Source: Haloferula sp. BvORR071
GTDB taxonomy: Bacteria > Verrucomicrobiota > Verrucomicrobiia > Verrucomicrobiales > Akkermansiaceae
Assembly (NCBI RefSeq): GCF_000739615.1
Contig: NZ_BATP01000033.1
Coordinates: 1-43,276, forward strand
DNA: 43,276 nucleotides
Reading direction: 5' to 3'
How positions within the stretch are numbered: the stretch's first letter is position 1; every line of letters starts with the position of its first letter. The notes beneath the pieces were generated by a model. It was not told the origin of the DNA and did not search any database. It saw nothing but the letters and a program-made list of their open reading frames with translations. Position numbers and translations under genes: made by a program. Below, piece by piece: positions 24,015 to 31,655 of this stretch.

Positions 24015-24036
24015 GCGGTAGACCCTGCGGTAGACC
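24015..24036. repeat. Tandem 12-bp repeat, two copies
   Basis: GCGGTAGACC occurs at 24015-24024 and again at 24027-24036, giving a 12-bp period in the gap before the beta-helix gene's 3' end. TTTTTTCGCGAAAA follows within 25 bases. The layout resembles short dispersed intergenic repeats seen in this phylum, but only one locus is visible here. Confidence 0.4.
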
Positions 24037-24065
24037 ATTGCGAGGTTTTTTCGCGAAAATCGGGG

Positions 24066-26021
24066 TCAGCTGCCCGGCGAGCTCGGTGCCACACGCAATT
24101 CTAGCACTGACCAATCCACTGCCACGTTATTTTCAATGGCGAGGTTGAATTTGCCGTCGGCAAGACGCGGAAGCTCGGCGGCGAGGTCGATGCGCAGGAC
24201 CGTGGAGCCGGTGGTGGGAATGCTCTCCACGTACTGGGAAAGCGGCTTTGAGTTCGCCAGATCGTCGAGGAAGATCCGGCCGTTTTGGGCACCGCTCGCC
24301 ATTCCGCGGACGCTGACTGACAAGGTGGCGCTCACGATGGAATCGCCGGGATCGAGCTTGAAGCCGTGGGTCCATGGCACACGGCGTCCGCCTTCAAGTG
24401 TGTCGAAGGCACCAGTCTTCCCCGGGGGCGCCGTTTTGGACAGCCATGCGGGATCAATTGGGACGCTGGCTCCGGAGTCCGCGGCAAATTCATCGAAATC
24501 GCCGACCACATATTCGCGGACTTGGAGCTTGGGGCGTGCTTGCAGGTCTTCGCGCTGTTTGCTCCACAGCGAGGCCGGGGTGACCTGGGCGCCGTTCGAA
24601 TCGTAGGTGCCGGCCGTGCCGGAAATCTTGCCGATGCTGCCAATCAGCCAGTTTTGCGCGGTCGGCGGATTCTGGATAATGTAGGAGTCGGCTTTGCAGT
24701 TCCAGACCACGCAGTTGGCACCGGCCCAGCCGTGGCCGGTGCCCATGTTGCCGCGGTTGCGGATGTTGATGGCGTTTCCCTCCACTGTGACGCCGTCGTA
24801 GAGGAGGCCGCTAGCCCAGCGGTGGTGGGGGCCGGCGTCATTACGCGCCAATTCGCTGCTGCAGTTGACGAAGGCATTCGGCCCGGAAGTGGCAGCACCG
24901 GTGACAAACTGGTGGCGGTCATTGCGGGTGTGGCAATCCATGACGAGGCACTGCGACGCGCCATTGATGCCGAAGCCGTAGCGCCGGGCTCCAGTGACCT
25001 GCGAGACCGGATCCAGGCAAGTGGAGTCCATGACGCTGAGCTGACGCCCGCCATCGCCGAGCGTGACGCAGGCATAGCCGAAGTGCTCCGAGACGATGCG
25101 GCGGGCCCAGCAATCCTCCGCCCGGCTGATACTGACGAAGGTCCAGCCGTGCTCTTCGTCGTCCTTCACCGCGGCATTGAAGAGGGAGATGCCCTTGATG
25201 TCCTCGATGCCGCTATTCGTGATGCGACCGCTCCAAGTGAAGCGGTCCAAGGTCCCGCCGCCGAACTTGGCATCGAGCGCCGTAGTGATCGGCGCATCGA
25301 TGAACACGCGCTGACCCTCGATGCGGGTGACTGTGCGCTCCATCTTGAGATCCTTGGAGCCCGGTTTCCACGGCTGTTCGAGCTTGTCCATGCCGAGGGC
25401 ATCGATCCACGCCTGCGTCGAGGGACGGTGGACCATGATCTTTTGGCCGGCCACGAGGCCCTGCGGGTCATCAACATCGAAGTTGCGCGAGCCGACCGGG
25501 ACATACTTGTCGGTGATCTTGCGGGTGCCGCCCTTCTCGATGGCCGGCGAGCCCTTGCTGGAAATCTCCACCAAGGTGTATTGGCGCGGCGCGGTGGCGA
25601 TCAGGCGGGTGCCCTTGTCGCTGTCATTGGCTCCTGCGCCGCGCAGGACCACGCCGCTGGCGCTGATCTTGAGAGGGGCATCGAGCTGGTACTCGCCGGA
25701 GCTGAGGAGGACGGCACCGCGAATACCCTTGGCATCCAGGGGCAAGGCGCTGACTTGGTCGATCGCGGCTTGGATCGCGGCACGGTCATCGCCCTCGCCG
25801 GGTTTTACCGTGGCTTTGACCGGTACCTCGGGAATTGGCACGCGGCCGGCCATATAGCCACAATCGCCGAAATCCGGGATCCGGTTGCCGAGGGCATCGC
25901 GGGTGTAGAGCAGGCGGCCATCCGCGGCGAGATTCACCCAGGAACTTTGGGGCGGGGCGGCGTGGACCTTCGCGATCAGAAGGGCACAAGTGGCGATGCC
26001 GGGAATGAAGGACAGACGCAT
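24066..26021 (-). CDS. Secreted right-handed beta-helix protein (pectate-lyase-like)
   Basis: This 651-residue secreted protein has a signal peptide (MRLSFIPGIATCALLIAKVHA). The mature part begins with 'WVNLAADGRLLYTRDALGNRIPDFGDCGYMAG', a start common in beta-helix polysaccharide lyases of the pectin-lyase superfamily. The segment 'DDRAAIQAAIDQVSALP' is the usual N-terminal capping helix, followed by repeated short strands and turns such as 'GAVLLSSGEYQLDAPLKI' and 'GVVLRGAGAN'. Parallel helix rungs continue to about residue 470 (RRYGFGINGASQCLVMDC, NRGNMGTGHGWAGANCVVWNC). The last part, about residues 560-650, is a beta-sandwich-like region. No catalytic triad can be assigned with confidence. 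The start at 26021 is preferred over the upstream in-frame start at 26138, which would run into the vapB promoter and hide the signal peptide. Confidence 0.85.
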   Translation of the reverse strand: MRLSFIPGIATCALLIAKVHAAPPQSSWVNLAADGRLLYTRDALGNRIPDFGDCGYMAGRVPIPEVPVKATVKPGEGDDRAAIQAAIDQVSALPLDAKGIRGAVLLSSGEYQLDAPLKISASGVVLRGAGANDSDKGTRLIATAPRQYTLVEISSKGSPAIEKGGTRKITDKYVPVGSRNFDVDDPQGLVAGQKIMVHRPSTQAWIDALGMDKLEQPWKPGSKDLKMERTVTRIEGQRVFIDAPITTALDAKFGGGTLDRFTWSGRITNSGIEDIKGISLFNAAVKDDEEHGWTFVSISRAEDCWARRIVSEHFGYACVTLGDGGRQLSVMDSTCLDPVSQVTGARRYGFGINGASQCLVMDCHTRNDRHQFVTGAATSGPNAFVNCSSELARNDAGPHHRWASGLLYDGVTVEGNAINIRNRGNMGTGHGWAGANCVVWNCKADSYIIQNPPTAQNWLIGSIGKISGTAGTYDSNGAQVTPASLWSKQREDLQARPKLQVREYVVGDFDEFAADSGASVPIDPAWLSKTAPPGKTGAFDTLEGGRRVPWTHGFKLDPGDSIVSATLSVSVRGMASGAQNGRIFLDDLANSKPLSQYVESIPTTGSTVLRIDLAAELPRLADGKFNLAIENNVAVDWSVLELRVAPSSPGS

Positions 26022-26117
26022 GCGGAACTCATGAAACCATTCTTCCGAGGTGGATGCCAGCCCCCCGCTTGAGCAGGAAAGGGCGGGAAGCTCCATTTGA
26101 CCAAACACTGCAAGACT

Positions 26118-26131
26118 GGTATATACCGTAT
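26118..26131. promoter_or_regulatory. Candidate VapB operator upstream of vapB
   Basis: GGTATATACC (26118-26127) is a perfect 10-bp palindrome, and GTATAT begins again at 26128, so a GTATAT direct repeat is present as well. It ends directly at the vapB start codon. Antitoxins of the AbrB type bind such palindromes as VapBC complexes to repress their own operon, so this is the likely autoregulatory site. Confidence 0.5.
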
Positions 26132-26365
26132 ATGACAACGACGGTATTCTTCAACGGTCGTTCCCAAGCGGTGCGCATTCCGAAGGAACTGCGCTTGGAG
26201 GGGACGGAGGTGCGGATTCGTCGTTTGGGAGATGGCGTCTTTCTTGAACCTGTGAAGGGCTCTGAGTGGCCCGTCGGATACTTCGAGTCGATCCATATTA
26301 GCGATCCAAGCTTCGAGCGTGTGGATCAGGGAGAGATCCCAAGCATTCCTGATTTGGGAGAATGA
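26132..26365 (+). CDS. vapB: VapB antitoxin (AbrB/SpoVT type)
   Basis: This 77-residue protein begins with MTTTVFFNGRSQAVRIPKEL, which matches the swapped-hairpin SpoVT/AbrB DNA-binding domain of VapB antitoxins (consensus 'kvF.NGRSQAVRiPke.r'). The C-terminal part (about 45-77; SEWPVGYFESIHISDPSFER) is the unstructured toxin-neutralising tail. The antitoxin binds and inhibits the VapC RNase and represses the operon. Its stop overlaps the vapC start by four bases (ATGA), giving coupled translation. An in-frame start further upstream (26054) would add unrelated residues that lie across the divergent beta-helix gene's leader. Confidence 0.93.
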   Translation: MTTTVFFNGRSQAVRIPKELRLEGTEVRIRRLGDGVFLEPVKGSEWPVGYFESIHISDPSFERVDQGEIPSIPDLGE

Positions 26366-26769
26366 GGTATTTGCTCGATACCAACGCCTGCATCCGGGTG
26401 ATGCAGGGGCATCTCCAAATGCTCGCGAATATTTGCCGGTTTTCGCCGGATGACTTCGGTGTCTCGATGGTGAGCGTCTTTGAACTCCTCTCTGGCGTAC
26501 AGAGATGCAGGGATCCGAAAGGTGAGCGAGTCAAGGTCGAGCGATTCTTGGCACCACTCCATCTTCTTCCCTTCGACTATGACTCCGCGGAGCGCGCGGC
26601 CGTCGTTCGCTGCGAGCTGGAGAAGGCAGGCAACAAGATCGGCGCCTACGATCTGCAAATCGCCGCGCAGGCATTGGCTCTTGATGTCACCCTGATCAGC
26701 CACAACGTCCGCGAGTTTTCGCGGGTAAAAGGCCTCTTGCTTGAGGACTGGGAAGCTTCCATGACATAG
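26362..26769 (+). CDS. vapC: VapC toxin (PIN-domain RNase)
   Basis: This 135-residue protein is a PIN-domain endoribonuclease. The conserved acidic residues are Asp6 (YLLDTN), Glu41 (SVFELLSG) and Asp97 (IGAYDLQIAAQA); the final motif 'LISHNVREFSRVKGLLLEDW' is the usual VapC ending, with Asn115 at the fourth metal-site position. VapC enzymes cut tRNA or rRNA sites and stop growth when VapB is lost. It overlaps vapB by four bases and is convergent with ogt. A perfect inverted repeat follows the stop codon. The pair appears intact and probably functional. Confidence 0.95.
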   Translation: MRYLLDTNACIRVMQGHLQMLANICRFSPDDFGVSMVSVFELLSGVQRCRDPKGERVKVERFLAPLHLLPFDYDSAERAAVVRCELEKAGNKIGAYDLQIAAQALALDVTLISHNVREFSRVKGLLLEDWEASMT

Positions 26770-26785
26770 CAGGCCAAGGCCTGCT
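26768..26785. terminator. Inverted repeat between vapC and ogt
   Basis: AGCAGGCC (26768-26775) and GGCCTGCT (26778-26785) are perfect reverse complements separated by two bases, so the hairpin has at least six paired bases. It starts at the vapC stop codon and lies 5 nt from the end of the convergent ogt gene. The following TTGTTCTC is only weakly U-rich, so it may be a modest bidirectional terminator. Confidence 0.45.
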
Positions 26786-26790
26786 TGTTC

Positions 26791-27330
26791 TCAAAGCAGC
26801 TCCGGCTGTGGCGCGCACTTTGACTCGATGCCGAGCAGAAGCGCCTTCGCCTCCAGCCCTCCCGCAAATCCGGTCAGCTTGCCATTCGAGCCGATGACAC
26901 GGTGGCAAGGGGCGATGATTGAGATCGGGTTCTTGCCATTCGCGGCACCCACGGCGCGGACGGCATCGGGGTGGCCGATTTGCTTGGCGATCTGCGCATA
27001 GCTGCGGGTTTCGCCGAAGGGGATGGTGATGAGGGCGGCCCAGACCTTCCTCTGGAAATCCGTGCCAGTGGCGAAGTCGAGCTTCACGCTGAAGCGCTCG
27101 AGCTTGCCGGCGAAATAGTCGCTAAGTTGCCGTTCGGTTTCGAGGAGGACAGGATGATTCTGGTTTTCCTCGACCTGGCCGAGGCGGACGCGCTTCGGGT
27201 CGTCGTTTTCCCAAAGGATCGCGGCGAGACCCTTGTCGCTTGCCACCAAGGTGAGCAGACCCACCGGTGAGGGCATGGTCTTCTGGAAGAAGCGGGTCGT
27301 TCCGGTTTGCGGGTCGAGTTTCATGATCAT
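26791..27330 (-). CDS. ogt: Methylated-DNA-protein cysteine methyltransferase
   Basis: This 179-residue protein directly reverses O6-methylguanine and O4-methylthymine by moving the alkyl group to its own cysteine. The active-site strand is NPISIIAPCHRVIGSNGKLTG, where the Cys in PCHRV is the acceptor. The helix-turn-helix DNA-binding part (FQRKVWAALITIPFGETRSY) and the 'GFAGGLEAK' end are present. The ATG at 27330 is preferred over the GTG at 27378, because the longer frame runs through one arm of the inverted repeat; the second ATG at 27324 is also possible. It is divergent from the Ada-AlkA fusion gene and shares its control region. Confidence 0.95.
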   Translation of the reverse strand: MIMKLDPQTGTTRFFQKTMPSPVGLLTLVASDKGLAAILWENDDPKRVRLGQVEENQNHPVLLETERQLSDYFAGKLERFSVKLDFATGTDFQRKVWAALITIPFGETRSYAQIAKQIGHPDAVRAVGAANGKNPISIIAPCHRVIGSNGKLTGFAGGLEAKALLLGIESKCAPQPELL

Positions 27331-27358
27331 GCCGCAGTCTGGCGTATTTCCGGGCTGA

Positions 27359-27417
27359 TGCTGGCCGTTTTCGGACACTGAAGTGAAAAAGATTCCGATG
27401 TCCGAAAATGGCCAGCA
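27359..27417. promoter_or_regulatory. Near-perfect 19-bp inverted repeat between ogt and ada-alkA
   Basis: The left arm is TGCTGGCCGTTTTCGGACA (27359-27377) and the right arm is TGTCCGAAAATGGCCAGCA (27399-27417). They are reverse complements at 18 of 19 positions, with a 21-bp spacer (27378-27398). The site lies centrally between the start codons of the two divergent genes. AraC-family regulators recognise sites of this length, and the protein encoded on the right contains an AraC-type domain joined to an Ada sensor. An operator controlling both genes after methylation damage is therefore the best reading. Confidence 0.65.
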
Positions 27418-27435
27418 CTGGAGCGGGCTTGCGCT

Positions 27436-28932
27436 ATGGTGGCGCTAGCAACCCGCGAGAGCAAGCCAGTCGCCATGATCGATCCTCAAGTCGCATACAA
27501 CGCCATGACCTCGCGCGATCCGCGCTTTGATGGCGTATTCTTCGTCGGGGTGACCTCGACCGGGATTTATTGTCGGCCGGTCTGCACGGTGAAGGCACCG
27601 ATGCGGAAGAATTGCCTCTTCTTTGAAAGTGCGGAGGCAGCGGAGAAGGAAAGATTCCGGCCCTGCCTGAGATGCCGGCCGGAGCTGGCGCCCGGGCATG
27701 CACCCTTGGATCAAGCGCAGCGGATCGCGCACTTGATCGTGCAGCGGGTGAACGAGGGGTTGAGCGATGAAGGTGCCAGCCTGGAGGAGATCGCCGAGCA
27801 GTTCGGGATGAGCTCCCGGCAGTTGCGGCGGATCGTGCAGAAAGAGCTGGGCGTCTCACCGATTGAGCTGGTGCAGACGAGGCGGCTTTTGCTCGCGAAG
27901 CAGCTGCTCACCGAGACGAAGCTGCCGGTCACGGAGATCGCGTTTGCCAGCGGCTTCTCGAGCTTGCGGCGCTTCAATGATGCTTTCAGTTCGCGTTACC
28001 GCATGCCGCCGACGCGTTTGCGGAAAGAGGCGGCGGAGGTGGATTTGATGGCGGGGGATACTTCCACGCTGCAGCTTGGCTACCGGCCGCCTTACGATTG
28101 GGAAGGCACACTGGCTTTCTTGAGAGGAAGGGCGATTCGTGATGTGGAACTGGTGAGTGAGGATGCCTATGCGCGCACGGTGCAGCTGGGGAAGCACACG
28201 GGCTGGGTGAAGGTGGGCCATGCTCCGGCGAAGCATGCGCTGGTGGTGGAGTTCACCAACTCGCTTGTGCCGGTCTTGCCTGCTCTGTTAGGGCGCTTGC
28301 GGAATCTCTTCGATCTCGCTGCGCGGCCGGATTTGATCGCGGCTCATCTGGGGCAGGATGAGCTGCTAAAGCCGTGGGTGGAGAAGAATCCGGGGCTGAG
28401 GGTGCCGGGAGCTTTCGATGGCTTTGAGATGGCGATCCGTGCGATCCTCGGCCAGCAGATCACGGTGAAGGCCGCGACGACGATTGCGTGCCGATTTGCA
28501 GAAGCTTTCGGGGAGAAGATCACCACGCCTTTTCCGGAGCTCACGCGCTTGTCGCCTTTAGCGGAGACGGTCGCGCGGGCGAGCCTAGATGATGTCGCGA
28601 GGCTGGGGATTATCAGCGCGCGGTCTAACAGCATTCTCGCGATGGCGCGGGCTTTCCGGGCAGGTGACTTGACACTTGATGCGGGATCGAACCCGGAGAG
28701 CGCGATCGCGAAGCTGGTGGCCCTGCCGGGGATCGGGCAGTGGACCGCGAACTACATCGCGATGCGGGCACTGCGCTGGCCGGATGCCTTTCCGAAGGAG
28801 GATATTGCAGTGAGAAATGCGTTGGGCCGGGTGAGCGCGAAGCAAGCGGAGGAGAGGTCGCAGGCGTGGCGGCCGTGGCGGAGCTACGCGGTGCTGCACT
28901 TGTGGCGCAGCCTCTCAGCGCAGGTGGCCTGA
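27436..28932 (+). CDS. alkA: Ada zinc-sensor / AraC regulator / AlkA DNA glycosylase fusion
   Basis: This 498-residue protein has three parts. The Ada methyl-phosphotriester sensor domain is at about 14-95, with zinc ligands Cys46, Cys50, Cys77 and Cys80 (IYCRPVC ... FRPCLRC). An AraC-type double helix-turn-helix is at about 93-200 (SLEEIAEQFGMSSRQLRR, LPVTEIAFASGFSSLRRFND). The AlkA glycosylase is at about 205-498, with helix-hairpin-helix LPGIGQWTANYIAMRAL (about 430-446) and catalytic Asp456 in FPKEDIAVRNALG. It removes 3-methyladenine and related bases and, when the sensor cysteine is methylated, presumably activates its own gene and ogt. The same arrangement is known as AdaA-AlkA in Mycobacterium tuberculosis. 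The ATG at 27436 was used; an ATG at 27475 is possible. Confidence 0.95.
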   Translation: MVALATRESKPVAMIDPQVAYNAMTSRDPRFDGVFFVGVTSTGIYCRPVCTVKAPMRKNCLFFESAEAAEKERFRPCLRCRPELAPGHAPLDQAQRIAHLIVQRVNEGLSDEGASLEEIAEQFGMSSRQLRRIVQKELGVSPIELVQTRRLLLAKQLLTETKLPVTEIAFASGFSSLRRFNDAFSSRYRMPPTRLRKEAAEVDLMAGDTSTLQLGYRPPYDWEGTLAFLRGRAIRDVELVSEDAYARTVQLGKHTGWVKVGHAPAKHALVVEFTNSLVPVLPALLGRLRNLFDLAARPDLIAAHLGQDELLKPWVEKNPGLRVPGAFDGFEMAIRAILGQQITVKAATTIACRFAEAFGEKITTPFPELTRLSPLAETVARASLDDVARLGIISARSNSILAMARAFRAGDLTLDAGSNPESAIAKLVALPGIGQWTANYIAMRALRWPDAFPKEDIAVRNALGRVSAKQAEERSQAWRPWRSYAVLHLWRSLSAQVA

Positions 28933-29586
28933 ATTCATGCTGCCTTCGGCATCCGCTTGCCAGAAGTCGAAGCTGTCCATTTCAAGGCAGGTCAGCTTTC
29001 CACCCTTGGAGATTCCGGTGTCGATGCAGATCGTGTGTCCCAGATCGGCGATACGAGCGAATTCATTGCGGGTGTGGCCACATACCACGGTCTTTCCCGA
29101 TAGATGGGGCGTGGCCATCGATAAGGTCATCCATTGCAGCCGCTCGATCTCTTCCTCTGCCGGTGATTTGAAGGCGCGGATCCCGCCGTGCACGAAGATG
29201 AAGTTCTCCGTCTCGTGCCAATCCACGCAGGTGTTCTCCAGGAAATACCAGTGGTGGAAGGGCACGACCCGGATGAGGTCTTCGCTACTGCCCGCACCGT
29301 AGCTGGCAAGGGAGTTTTCACCGGCGAGGGTTTCCCAGACCAAGAACTTCGTGGGGTCGAGGTGGGCATCCAGGAAGATCTGATCGTGGTTGCCGCGGAG
29401 GAAGACGGTGTGGGGGCGCGAAGCGAGGCCACAGAGAAGCTCGAGAGTGCCTTTCACATCCGGGCCTTTGTCCACGTAGTCGCCGAGGAGGATCAGGCAA
29501 TCTTCGTCGCCCAACGGGATCGCGGCGAGCAAGGCTTGCAGGGCCCGAGTGTGGCCGTGGATGTCACCGATGACGAATGTTCGCAT
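28915..29586 (-). CDS. Metallophosphatase (PPP-type serine/threonine phosphatase family)
   Basis: This 223-residue enzyme has all metal-binding blocks of the PPP/metallophosphoesterase fold: GDIHGH (7-12), GDYVDKG (35-41), RGNHD (64-68), 'FIFVHGGI' and 'VVCGHT'. It resembles bacterial PrpA/PrpB-type and Ap4A-hydrolase-like phosphatases; the substrate cannot be told from sequence. The ATG at 29586 lies 5 nt beyond the recG stop; an in-frame TTG at 29595 would overlap it, so translation is coupled either way. The 3' end overlaps the convergent ada-alkA gene by 18 bp. Its operon contains a pseudokinase, so a phospho-signalling link is conceivable but unproven. Confidence 0.93.
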   Translation of the reverse strand: MRTFVIGDIHGHTRALQALLAAIPLGDEDCLILLGDYVDKGPDVKGTLELLCGLASRPHTVFLRGNHDQIFLDAHLDPTKFLVWETLAGENSLASYGAGSSEDLIRVVPFHHWYFLENTCVDWHETENFIFVHGGIRAFKSPAEEEIERLQWMTLSMATPHLSGKTVVCGHTRNEFARIADLGHTICIDTGISKGGKLTCLEMDSFDFWQADAEGSMNSGHLR

Positions 29587-29591
29587 CTTGC

Positions 29592-31655
29592 TCAATCTCG
29601 CCGGACGCTTTTGGCTTGGGGTTCTTGGATCATGCCGGCGAGCGCGGTATGCTGCCCTTTAAGCATGGGGTCCTCCTTGATCACCTGATCTGCCAGTGCC
29701 CGCGCCTCGCGCAACAAAGCGGTGTCGGCGAGAAAGTCTGCAAACTTCAGATCTCCCAAGCCACTCTGCATGGTGCCTAATACGTCGCCTGGTCCGCGGA
29801 TGCGCAGGTCCTCTTCCGCGATGACGAAGCCATCGGAGGTCTTCTCCATTACCGTGAGCTTCTCCATGCCATCGGCGCTTTTGCCATCGGTGAGAAGGAT
29901 GCAGTAGCTCTTGTGCTCGCCGCGGCCGATGCGGCCGCGAAGCTGGTGGAGCTGCGCGAGGCCGAAGCGCTCGGCGTGGTGGATGATCATCAGGTTCGCG
30001 TTCGGGACGTCGACGCCTACTTCAATCACCGAGGTGGCGACGAGGGCATGGATGCTGCCATCACGGAAGCGCCGCATCACTGCCTCCTTCTCCTCGGCAT
30101 CCAGCTTCCCATGCACCAACCCGACCGCGTAGCCGGACAAGCGCTTCTGCCACTTCTCGAATGCCTCCGTCGCGGACTCGGCCTTCAAGGCCTCGCTCTC
30201 CTCGACCAGAGGATAAACCAGATAAGCCTGCCGCCCCGCCTCAAGCTGGTCTTTCACGAACTTGGTAACCTCCGTCTGCTTCGCGGCAGTGCGTAGCGCC
30301 GTGATCATCTTGCCGCGGCCAGCAGGACGCTCATCGAGAACCGAGACATCCAGATCCCCGTAGATCGTCATCGTCAGCGTGCGCGGGATCGGCGTGGCGG
30401 TCATCACCAGCACGTCGGGGGTTGTGCCTTGCGCGATCAGGCGCGAGCGCTGGGTCACGCCGAACTTGTGCTGCTCATCGATCACCACGAGGCCGAGATC
30501 GTTGAAGAGGGTCTTGTCAAAGAGCAGCGCATGCGTGCCGATTAGCACCTGGGGCTCGCCTTCCAGCGCGAGGTGGGTGTGTTCCTCCTTCGCAGCGGTG
30601 CGCAGAGCCACGCGCACGCCGAGCGGCTCCAGCCATTTGCGGAAGGTCAGGAAGTGCTGCTCGGCGAGGATCTGCGTGGGCGCCATCAGTGCGGCCTGGC
30701 ATCCGGAGTCGATCGCCAGCAGCATCGCCGCCATCGCCACGAAGGTCTTGCCCGAGCCGACGTCGCCTTGCAGCAGGCGGTTCATGGGGCGCGGCTCGCG
30801 CATATCCGCCACGATTTCCTTGATCGAGCGCTTCTGGGCGCCGGTCAGGTCAAAGGGCAGGCTCTCGTAGAAACGCTTGAGCAGCGTGGTCTTGGTGCCC
30901 AGCACTCGGCCGCTGTGGTCGTGATGCCGTGCCCGCCGCCAGACGACATTGAGCTGGAGCGTGAAGAACTCCTCCAAGGCGAAGCGCCGCCGCGCTGCCT
31001 CCGCTTGCTCCAGTGCCTCGGGGAAATGCACCTCGCGAAATGCCTCCGCCCGAGGGTAGGTCGGATCGACATCGAAGGCCGGCACCAGCGCCGCCGGATC
31101 GATCCGCTCTAACAGGATATGCTGGATCTCCCGTAGCCGCCGCTGCGCGATACCGGAGACATTGCGGTAGATCGGCACGATGCGTTCCAGGTGGATCGAA
31201 GGCCCGCCGTCCTCGCGGATCACCTCGAACTCGGGGTGATCGATGACCAGCTTGCCGTTCAGGTCCTTGGGCTTGCCGTAAAGGATCACCTCCTGGCCGG
31301 AGGCGACCATCTTGTGGATGAAGGGCATGTTGAACCAGCGGCAGGTCACCTTCGAGGAACCGAAGACGCCGCCGGTGCCGTCCATCACCACCGCCTCATA
31401 AAACTGCCGCCGCGGCCCGAAGGCTCGCTTCATGGAGTCAACCACGGTGCCACGCAGGCAGACCGCCGGGCCGCCCGCTTGGGCTGGAAAGGCATCGAAG
31501 CGGCGACGGTCCTCGTAGCGCCGCGGCAGCCAATCGAGCAGGTCCTTGGGGGCATGCAGTCCGGCGGTGGCCAGCGCAATGACCTCCTTCGGGGCGAGAA
31601 AATCGAGCGAGGCTAGCGGAGCGGTCGGTGCGATCACGGCGGTGCCAGCCCTCAT
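29592..31655 (-). CDS. recG: ATP-dependent DNA helicase RecG
   Basis: This 687-residue protein has the full RecG plan: an N-terminal wedge/OB domain (about 60-170; CLRGTVVDSMKRAF ... VILYGKPKDLNGKLVI), a Walker A GDVGSGKT (297-304), a DEQH box (393-396, VIDEQHKFGV), a 'MTATPIPRTL' motif and the helicase C-terminal half with 'QLRGRIGRGEHKSYCILL'. It rewinds stalled replication forks and processes Holliday junctions. Length and motifs are normal. The start overlaps the stop of the upstream pseudokinase gene by four bases (ATGA), and the metallophosphatase follows directly, so the three genes form an operon. Confidence 0.97.
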   Translation of the reverse strand: MRAGTAVIAPTAPLASLDFLAPKEVIALATAGLHAPKDLLDWLPRRYEDRRRFDAFPAQAGGPAVCLRGTVVDSMKRAFGPRRQFYEAVVMDGTGGVFGSSKVTCRWFNMPFIHKMVASGQEVILYGKPKDLNGKLVIDHPEFEVIREDGGPSIHLERIVPIYRNVSGIAQRRLREIQHILLERIDPAALVPAFDVDPTYPRAEAFREVHFPEALEQAEAARRRFALEEFFTLQLNVVWRRARHHDHSGRVLGTKTTLLKRFYESLPFDLTGAQKRSIKEIVADMREPRPMNRLLQGDVGSGKTFVAMAAMLLAIDSGCQAALMAPTQILAEQHFLTFRKWLEPLGVRVALRTAAKEEHTHLALEGEPQVLIGTHALLFDKTLFNDLGLVVIDEQHKFGVTQRSRLIAQGTTPDVLVMTATPIPRTLTMTIYGDLDVSVLDERPAGRGKMITALRTAAKQTEVTKFVKDQLEAGRQAYLVYPLVEESEALKAESATEAFEKWQKRLSGYAVGLVHGKLDAEEKEAVMRRFRDGSIHALVATSVIEVGVDVPNANLMIIHHAERFGLAQLHQLRGRIGRGEHKSYCILLTDGKSADGMEKLTVMEKTSDGFVIAEEDLRIRGPGDVLGTMQSGLGDLKFADFLADTALLREARALADQVIKEDPMLKGQHTALAGMIQEPQAKSVRRD

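Noticed and set aside
24366..26072. 568-residue plus-strand frame opposite the beta-helix gene
   Set aside because: Ala/Asp/Arg-rich antisense shadow of a secreted protein with a signal peptide.
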